From assembly GCA_030407085.1 (NCBI GenBank), contig CM059584.1:130175501-130239500 (forward strand): a stretch of DNA of 64,000 bases, given 5' to 3'. The position numbers were made by a program, and so were the translations under genes. The stretch comes from Trichopria drosophilae (Eukaryota > Arthropoda > Insecta > Hymenoptera > Diapriidae). Every line of letters starts with the position of its first letter. Positions within the stretch are counted from its first letter, which is position 1. Positions 55,715 through 64,000 of this stretch are shown piece by piece. Below the pieces are notes generated by a model. The model was not told the DNA's origin. It did no database searches and saw only the letters and a program-made list of their open reading frames with translations.

Positions 55715-56951
55715 CAGCGAAAAACTAATTGACAGTTCATATTCGCTAATTCACAAAGCGCACTTGCGATCGCTATGAATCAGCCATTAGACACTGATTT
55801 CAACAGCGAACTCTTCTACATTGACTGGAATATCATAGAAATGACATGCCGCTTCAAAACAATGCCTATTCACTGATCGATCCAGTGAATTTGATTGAAA
55901 TCAGTGAATGAAATCACATGCTTTTCGCTGGAATATAGTGTTTACTAACTTATAGATTAGGCGAATTTCACTAAAATCACTGGAAACAAACCATATGCTT
56001 TGCGCCGATAATCGGTGGTTTTCACTGCAAAACAGTGTCTATTTACTGATTAATTCAACAGTTAACCGGGAGAATAGCTTACATTTCTCAATAATAAATA
56101 ATAAAAACGAATTTCGTGATCTGGTTGCTGAAATGTAACGGCAATCTTCCGTGTTATATATAGTAAAATCATCTATGCCAAAAAAATGAAACCTATAAAC
56201 ATATAGGTTTATAGGTTTACAGGTATTACAGATACAGGATACATTCAAAAACGCGCTGAATAATTATCTGCGGAGAGATTATAATTTAGTGACAAATCGT
56301 TAAACTGTATTGTACTATAAACTGTATTTCAATTGTTTTCCCTTGTCGTTTGCTAGTGCGGTATTAAATAATTAGAGTAATGGTACTTGTAACTTTTTTT
56401 TATATTATCTCTGTTGTTTTTATCTTTAATTTTTTATTTACGTTGTCATATATGTAATAACTATGATTAGGTAATTGCGTCGCGTTTTTAATGTAAAAAG
56501 TCTACTATTTTAAAATGTCAATTCTACCATGTAGAGAGAGAACTAGATAAGTAAGTGTAGGTTAATGATTTTGTAAATTAGCGGATAAGTGTGTATTTTT
56601 GTATGTTGGTATATCTTTTATATTTGTATTTTTATCTCTAATTTTGTATTATTGTAAAAATTTTTATGGTGTATTGTACTTAATGTACTGGTATTCTTTT
56701 GCACACGGTCTGTCTGACCAGTGCACATTCAATTTTTCGGTTGCGCAGTATGTCGGGTGAAAAGCAAATCACTGGTTATCTTCAGTGATCGGTGTTAAAA
56801 AATGTACAACTGCAGAACCAGTGAAATAGTGGGCATTAGGGTTGAGTTCTGCAGGAGTTTCAGTAAATACAATATTACAACTGGTTAAATAGTAAAATCA
56901 ACTGCTGAGCAGTGAAATTGACTGATTTAACAACAAAAATTGTTTTCGCTG
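55715..56951. mobile_element. CAGCGAAAA-ended element with internal LINE-like tail
   Basis: CAGCGAAAAACTAATTGACA at the left and TTGTTTTCGCTG at the right are inverted ends, and the interior is dense in CAGTGAAAT/AATCACTG motifs. About 56215-56740 reads like a LINE 3' end (FKKALNNYLRRDYNLV on the plus strand, then AT-rich 3' UTR ending near CTGTCTGACCAGTGCAC). A LINE may therefore have inserted in the DNA element. Confidence 0.45.
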
Positions 56952-57109
56952 ACGCATTTGGCGACATTATCATTGATTCAAATTAAGAGAGGGAGGTTGC
57001 CTGGACAGATTTCTACACAGATAGTTTTTTTGAATGTATGTATTTGCAAAAATAATAATCCTAAAATAATGTAGTTTAAAATGGCGGCCAATACAAATCC
57101 ATGGATTTA

Positions 57110-57297
57110 TACAATAATCACGCTTCATTTGAATTCACTCGAATCCAATAAAATTTTATTCACAGGGATTCATTTCACTTCTATTGAATGTTTCTCCGTG
57201 AATTAAAACTATGCATTCATGCAAAAGAAACCATGCATTTATGGATTGAGAAAGATTCAAATTTTCAATCCATTTAAATCTATTTCCAATGCTTGGG
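57110..57297 (+). mobile_element. Fragment of the CCCAGC-ended family
   Basis: Right-end fragment: AAATTTTCAATCCATTTAAA followed by ATTTCCAATGCTTGGG, comparable to the right end of the element at 3752-8244 but diverged. 56952-57109 holds AAAATGGCGGCC. Confidence 0.45.
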
Positions 57298-58461
57298 TAC
57301 GCATCGCGATCTCGTTTAAAAAAAGAATCTCAATATTAAAAATGGGGAACTATATTTTAAAATAGTTTATAGCTAAAATGTACATATAATTAAAATATAA
57401 AAATCAAATATCTTATGACATAAAATAGAAAAAATCTTGTACTTATATATTCTCAATAATTTGCGTAGATAGAGTATAAGTTAATTAAACTTTTAAATGT
57501 CTGTCGGAATTTAATTTTCTTTTGGTTGAAACTTTAAGATGTTTTGTGCAAGCCTCGTTCTCGTCTTTCGAATTGAGATGACAGAAACATGAATGTCATT
57601 GTGTATTTCTTGAAGTGTGTTAAATTCCCTATTTATTTTTTCAAATGTACAATTTATTTCGCAGTTTTATATTGATGTGGAAAAGGTCTATAGCGACCTA
57701 AAATTGAATGTAATCAGTTCATTTTATATTTCCTAAGTAAAGTATACCAAGCCGAAACGCGAGCCGTCATGCACACGCATTAGCACGAACCCTTCTATAA
57801 GAACGGATCGTGGAACTGAGCACAAAAAGTGATACTTCAAATTGTCCTTTTATCACTTTTGTTGTGTAAAAACATTTCAACATCCTACAAACTTTCGTTT
57901 GTCACTAGTAATTTAAAAAAATGTTTGTTAACAATTTTAAAAAAATTAAATATTAATTTTAAATGTGAACATTCTTCGAGCAATAGAACAATTTAAACAA
58001 TTATACCCACGCAAAAGAATGCAAAAAATATTGTTATATATTCCGAAAATAAAAGTGTAAATTAAATACTCTTGACGAACGTGCGATATAAATGATAATG
58101 GACCACAATTTATGAATGTATTTCCGTGTGAAATAAACATTTAAAATGTACTTTTGCATGAATTTGTACAATTCGTGCAAATTTTATGGACATTTTTATA
58201 GTATCTATTTTGAAACCGAAATATTTGTCTAACCATTTTAATCTAACTAATATATCTGGCGTTTTCGACCAAGGATAATACAAATTAACTTATTCGCTGG
58301 TTTTGGAAAGGTCAAGGAAGGAGCATAAAGTATCGTGGTACATTTCTGTACATATTATTCTTTAAATGTGATTTGTTAAGAATTGGGTTAGTCATTTAAA
58401 TAAATAATCTATTAGTAATATTTTTTATAAAAAAATAATGAATTAGTTATATATCATCGTA
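57298..58461. other. 1.2 kb without a recognised gene
   Basis: AT-rich, with a 64-codon minus frame (57946-58140) lacking family resemblance. Confidence 0.4.
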
Positions 58462-58706
58462 CACTGATAAAGGAATTCATTTAGTGTAAAGAAGGCTTCT
58501 TTAAATATGGAGAGCCATAAAGCATTTCATAAGTGTAAACAACATTTATTAATAGCTAAAATATATTTGCTGCTAAATAAAATGATTTCTTTATTATTCA
58601 TAAATGCATTTTTACTGTTAATAAATGTTTTTTAAGTTTAAGAATTTGTTTAGTTCGCCAAATTCAAGGAAGCCTTCTTTTCAGTAAGTAAATTCTTTTA
58701 TCAGTG
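58462..58706. mobile_element. TA-flanked CACTGATAAA MITE
   Basis: Inverted ends of about 42 bp (CACTGATAAAGGAATTCATT and AATTCTTTTATCAGTG at the right), both arms containing AGAAGGCTTC. TA on each flank. 245 bp, non-coding. Confidence 0.8.
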
Positions 58707-59059
58707 TATGTAACAAACTACAAAAAAATATAAACCATAATTTGTTTATTTTCATATTTTCCAAACAAAATTTCATCGGTTACACTTTTTTAATATCTTT
58801 GTGCTTAGTATTCGCTGAATATGGAAATTATCAGTTTTTAATATTTCAATAAATATTATGTACATAATGTTTTAGATTTTCAGTAAATATTTTTCAAAAT
58901 GCATGCAAAATATAAATTCAATAATCCGATACTAAATTTTCGAATATAATTTTTCATTGTTTTTGTGCTAGAATTGCAGTTTTATTTTTAATTTCGTTTG
59001 AGATATATTTTTTTGTTTACAGCTCCAGTCAATTTTAATCGATTTTAAAGTTTCTTCTT

Positions 59060-59200
59060 TATTAGGAAGCCGGAAGGATATATTTTCGCAACGCTATGCT
59101 ATTTACATCGACATCTTCAAGACTCACAAAGATCCAAACGAACATATCGTAGATATTTTCATTTTTATTCGATTTTTTTGGAATTCAAACTTTCCGAAGA
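59060..59200 (+). repeat. Single-arm copy of the 51.6-kb element
   Basis: GCCGGAAGGATATATTTTCG, GACATCTTCAAGACTC and AAAGATCCAAACGAAC align with 51824-51960. No inverted partner is nearby. Bases 58707-59059 are unclassified. Confidence 0.7.
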
Positions 59201-59337
59201 AGTGGATTAAATTTTTGAAACTAAACTGCAAAATGAATATTTAAATGGCTGAATGTGGCCTGGTCTAAGAATAGGGGGTTTAGGTATTAAAATATAATTT
59301 CTCACTATTTTACTGATTTTAATAAGGTCATAAGTTG

Positions 59338-60006
59338 TTAAGGGGTCTGTCTAGTAGCTCGCGCCGAAAAAAACGCGATTTTCGTGATTATTTCTTGGGA
59401 TACTGGATAAAGGTAATGATATAAAAGTTATTAGGCTTAGTAAATGCACTCTTGAAATACATAAAAAAATTTTGTTCTTTTATTTTATATACATGTATTA
59501 TGACCAAAAACGTCATCCAAACGAAACACCTAGAAAAGTAGGTAGGTCCGCCTTGTTGATAAAATCTCGGAGCTGTGTTGTCTGAAACAAAAAAATCAAA
59601 GTGCTTTAGGTTTGGTATGCCAATGGCAATGTGCTCTGTGAATTTTGTTCAATTATTTTAAAAAATAAAAAAATGGTGAAGAAAAAACAAAAAATTTTCA
59701 AAAAACCGTTTTTTTTTCGCCGATTTTTGAAAAAATAATATAGTTAAATTCAAATTTCATAAGGATCGGTCGAGTAGTTTCGAAAATTTCATCAACAAGG
59801 CGAGTAAAAGCGTTGTTTCGAGAAAAACGCGTTTAACGTTTTTTTTACATGAAATTCTTAAAAAAAAATTACTTACACCTAGTCAGCGATGCCTGGACCG
59901 TACAAAATTCCTTATCACACAATATTTCTTAATATATTTACTTTCGAAAAAAGTAAAAAACAAAAAACCGATTTTTCAAAAGTGAGTTACTAGACAGACC
60001 CCTTAA
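59338..60006. mobile_element. TTAA-flanked MITE, copy 2
   Basis: 669-bp copy of the element at 2443-3171, same orientation, with TTAA at both borders. It differs by a few substitutions and by a roughly 60-bp deletion bounded by TTCAAA at about 59750. High identity over 660 bp points to recent activity of an unseen autonomous partner. Confidence 0.8.
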
Positions 60007-60160
60007 AAGGGGTGCGGATGAAAAATTTACTTATCAAAAAGCCGACAGATAAAAAACCGACACATGATAAAATAGACACATCGACAATCGGACAGTAATT
60101 TTTTGAAGTGTTGGTATTTTTACTGTCGGCTTTTCGATTGTTGGTTTTTTTTACTGAAAA
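60007..60160. repeat. AAAACCGACA repeats in both orientations
   Basis: Begins AAGGGGTGCGGATG, then AAAAAGCCGACAGATAAAAA units, then the inverted form TTTTACTGTCGGCTTTT. Same family as 55318-55441. Confidence 0.7.
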
Positions 60161-63100
60161 TGTATGCCGCTGCTAAAAATGTTTAACAAATTCCAATAAG
60201 TTTTGTGTTCTACCATATTGAATCCCAGTTTCCACCCGTAAAATTAGGACGTCCGATTCATAATAAACCGACTCAAACTCATAAACGTCACATCAATGCC
60301 ATTGATTTTGTAAAATATATCCGCCATAATGGATTCTTCATTTTTAAGATTGAAATTTTTACTTGGTAGTCATAATCAGCAAAAATAAATTATATAGAAA
60401 GGAAACGCCAACTAAAAAAATCGACCAATAATGTTTTGACACTCAATGGTTGCCATTTTTTAAGTTGTTAAAAATAATTAAAAAATGATGCAGGCAGTCT
60501 ACTCCATATATTGAACCAAAAAATGTCAACAAATTTTATGTCCGTAAAAAATTAGTTATAATAACTTCATTTTCGGACTTTCCTTGAATAAACATGAAAA
60601 TACAATTAGATTTTTATAGTTTTAATGAATTACATTTTTTCTAACAAAATGTAAATAAATGATAAAATATCCAATTTTTAGAACTATTACATGTACTAAA
60701 TTACACATCATTGACAGGACCGCATCGGATGAAATTAATTTTCCCATCAAGTACATGCTTATCTCTGACAGCTTTTGCGACAACGAAAATTTCATGTTTG
60801 TGCCTTTTCGATGTCTAACCAGATAAATTATCCTTAATTATACATACCGTATGTAATTATATTAAATTAAACGTATCTAATTAAGCCCAATTACTAGTGA
60901 AAATTGCTTACACCCCGTGGCACAAGATAAGAGGACTGTCTTGCTTTTCTTGTCTTTCACTTAAAAAAAATGTCACATCACGAACGAAAAGATAGAAAGC
61001 GAGATCAATTTCATTTCATCGCAATAAGTTTCATATCGTCTTCAGATAAGTTTCGTAACAACAGTTCAAAGTACCTGACCCAGATAGTCTCAGCCTTCTC
61101 CAATGTTACTTTCGAATAAAAATCATCTTCCGTAGACAATGACTTTTTGACGTTGTGATTTTTTTTCAGTTGAGTGATCGCGATGGATCTTTTTGTGTAC
61201 CTAAATTTAGAGAGTTCTATGCAGCTGAGGTCAAAGTAACGGTAACCAAATTTGTGTTTACTTTACAACGCTTCGTAAATACGAAGGCGAAACTTTAGAA
61301 AAAGATCGAAAGCGTACAAATTCGGTTTTTAGTCAATTGTAGAAATATTTTTTACATGATAGTACTTTCTTATTGGTATAAATAATTATTTTCTTCGGGA
61401 CAGGAAGGAGGTAACATTACAGATATGTAAGTTAGGTAATAATATATATCAGTTTGTTACAATTAAAAACTGATGAATGCTTTACGTGCAAATCAGTTAA
61501 CTAAAACATGTATATTTTAGTTGAAAAAGATAACAATGTACTGCATTGAACTACGTGTTTTAAATTAGTTATATTTTTTACTAATGAACATTACAACTTT
61601 TTTTTTCCTTATCTTATGTTCTGTTTTGATGTCGGTAAAAAAGAATAATGTTTTTCTACAAAAAAAAAGAAAGTAACAAAAACAATTATGAATTATACCT
61701 CTGGATATACGATGAAATTGTAACCTAACCAATAATTAAAGTTAAATATTTGCATAACTAGTTTTATATATCGTGTAATGCGTGAAAAACAGACGGAAGG
61801 GAGACATTCCAAGTCGTAATAACAATAATAGGTCGATATTTTTCATTAGGTATCTACAAAAAAAAACACGAATAAGTTAGATTTCAGGGTTATGTAATAA
61901 CAAATATTTTGCATTAAATAAATTAATATAATACTCAATAAATGTTCACTTTTGTTAACTAATATTAAGAAAATTCAATAGAAATCGTATCGATCGTGTG
62001 TCAATCGATTACTAAATTTCAGCGAATACTTATCTTAAATTTAGTATATATATTTAGAATTTTATTAATATTTAAATATATAAATAAAAATACATTAAAC
62101 TTAATAAACACATAAAGAGGTGTTCTTCACTATAATTACGCGATACGAATCAGTCACACTCGACTTGACATGTTGTCGACTTGTCACTTCCGGTCATTGT
62201 CTAATTCGACTGAGAATCCGATGGTTGTCACTTTAAGCGGCACATTTTGCACATCCCATAATTTTTTTCGGCCAAGAGGACCAATTAAACAAATTTATTC
62301 CCCAGGAACCAGGATATGACTAACATAAAAACTTTTCAGTTTATGATCATATAATAAAAAACTACTAATTATGGTCGATTCCCGTTTAATTTACAGTAGA
62401 CGTTTCACTTGTGAATATGTTAAATCGGTTTGGTATCGAATGTTCAGTTTGCAAGTAAAACAATTTTTGGGAAATTTTAAGCCTTATTTTTAATTTTATG
62501 CGTATTTAAACGAATGTCAGAACATGAAAACCACCAAGAAAAATAAATGTGCACAAGTTTGATACTTTATAATTTGAATTAGTAAAAAACTGCTAATGAG
62601 AAGTAGGCTAATAATTAAATTAGTAATAAAGTATTCAACATTGACTTATTTGGAATTTAGTAGAACTTGTTTACTATTTTCTTAGTAAAAATAGTCACTA
62701 ACTCAAGTAATCACCGACTTTTCACTCCTTCTTTACTACTTTTTTTTACTAGTTCAGATTTAAAGAGTAAATTAATTTGTGTATCAATCTATTAATTAAA
62801 TTTTATAAACATATCATTTACATGTAATTTCAGGTAGTTATTACTGAATTAATTAAATTACTGAATTCAAAGCAAAACCATTAACCTCAAATATGCAAAA
62901 ATTGATAAAAAATTTAGGAAAACAATAATGTTTCAATTTCAGTAGTATGAATAGTTCTTTAGTACATCTTAAAACAACATTAATAGTTTGTTATTTTTCT
63001 AATGTGCTTACATGTGAATTGTTATGTTAAGATTGTTTATAACAAATTAGTAAGTTTCTTAATTTGTTCACGTTATGTTTGGATATGGAATTCATTAATT

Positions 63101-63170
63101 ACTCATGGTAATGAGACAAATTGCATCAGATGAAAACGTGTAAAATGATGGAATTTTTGCCTGCTTTGTA
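60161..63170. other. 3 kb without a recognised gene
   Basis: A diverged minus ATGGCGG-type module lies near 60310-60390. 60990-61320 and 62100-62260 are more balanced in composition and may be regulatory or exonic, but carry no recognisable frame. The remainder is AT-rich, with ACTAATTTAGTAA-like phrases at 62560-63080 resembling 34020-35000. Confidence 0.4.
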
Positions 63171-63625
63171 AAGAAACTGATGGATCATAAAAAATAAAAT
63201 GGCGGCTAAAGTATTGTACAAATTCGAAAAAAAAATCATCAAATCCGCTTTAAACTCTCACTTTTTGGGATCGGTGCATTCGAATATGATGAGGAATTTC
63301 AAAAATACAAAATAACAAAATTTTGTTTTTATTTATTTTCTGTGATTTTTGCATTTGTATTACTTTTTTGATATACTATTTATAACCCCTTCTCCATCTA
63401 TTTTGCTAAATATTGTTCTTGTTAGTAAAAATTTTGAATCAAACTCAAAATGTTTGTACTCCATATTAAATCCGTCATTTTTAATTTTTTTAATCTGATG
63501 TATTCATTATAACATCGTATTCAGCAACCCCAAAACTACCGAGTAAGGGATTTAAAGTCTTTTATCGATTTTCGATGAAACATTGACTATATTGGATCCA
63601 CCATTTCAATTTTTGAAAATCGAGT
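63171..63625. repeat. ATGGCGG modules, opposed
   Basis: A plus module at about 63180-63300 (AAAATGGCGGCTAAAG, GGGATCGGTGCATTCGAAT) faces minus modules at about 63440-63625 (TTGGATCCACCATTTCAATT). 63626-64000 shows nothing recognisable. Confidence 0.6.
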
Positions 63626-64000
63626 ATAATACTCCTATTGAGAGGTGCCGAGTTTCAAGCGAATGCGCCGAATTTCTATTTTTTATTTTATCACATTTAA
63701 TACTCCATTTTATTTATGGTGATTTGCTAGACCTGAGAGTATTTTGTTGTTATTATTGTTACAAAAATAAAATTACTAACACATAGTAAAGGTGGAATTT
63801 AGTTGTTTACATAGCTTCATTACTTGCGGTTACATTACCCCATAATTTTTCTTTACATTGAATTCTTATGAACATTAGTAGGTGTTTTCAGAGATGCAGA
63901 TTAAGAATTCGTTTTTTAAATTTCAAACTATCGGTTCTAATATAACGTACAAAAAAAATGTCAATAAAATTATACAAAAACGTAGTATTTTTGAATGTTT

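Overview
The window looks like an intergenic and intronic stretch of an AT-rich insect chromosome. Evidence for an insect: split genes with GT/GC-AG introns, TTAGG and TGTCATG microsatellite runs, jockey/CR1-like, RTE-like and Penelope-like retroelement relics, tRNA-derived SINE heads, and many small TA- or TTAA-flanked DNA elements. A hymenopteran is plausible, but the order cannot be fixed from this sequence. There is no rRNA, no intact tRNA gene, no CRISPR array and no operon-like organisation; most short open frames are chance frames in AT-rich or tandemly repeated DNA. Only one host protein gene is clearly supported. It is a plus-strand TJAP1/Pilt-BEGAIN family coiled-coil scaffold gene whose main exons lie at 18719-19114, 19172-19255 and 19316-21244. 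A likely six-codon first exon at 9312-9329, ending at a consensus GC donor, would put the start codon upstream of a 9.4-kb repeat-filled intron and give an 808-residue protein. The second protein-like locus is a broken minus-strand block (24612-26158) that reads as an old endogenous copy of a negative-strand RNA virus nucleoprotein-like gene, open in four blocks in shifted frames. Layout: 1-3415 holds a foldback repeat, ATGGCGG-containing modules, a perfect 87-bp-arm palindrome and a TTAA-flanked MITE. 3541-8244 is a transposon nest: a SINE head, then a CCCAGC-ended element split by a CCCGCTAAACA-ended element that is itself split by a nearly identical copy. 8700-9329 is the relatively GC-rich 5' end of the TJAP1-like gene, and 9330-18718 is its proposed first intron, with a four-copy ~0.5-kb repeat, LINE relics, an 18-bp minisatellite and Penelope-type inverted repeats carrying hammerhead-like motifs. 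After the gene come a second CCCAGC-ended element (22693-24263), the viral relic, an RTE-like tail and two 198-bp direct repeats that are about 99% identical. From 30 kb to the end the sequence is essentially mobile-element debris: six CAG/CGG-ended TA-flanked MITEs (one of them a 71-bp element at 22146), several foldback elements, TTAA-ended elements, a Penelope-like reverse-transcriptase relic, and about twenty copies of one ATGGCGG module. A less repetitive, more GC-balanced block at 46.1-46.9 kb may be regulatory. The genes do not form a pathway. The main biology is a scaffold gene with a large transposon-filled first intron, next to a decayed viral insertion.
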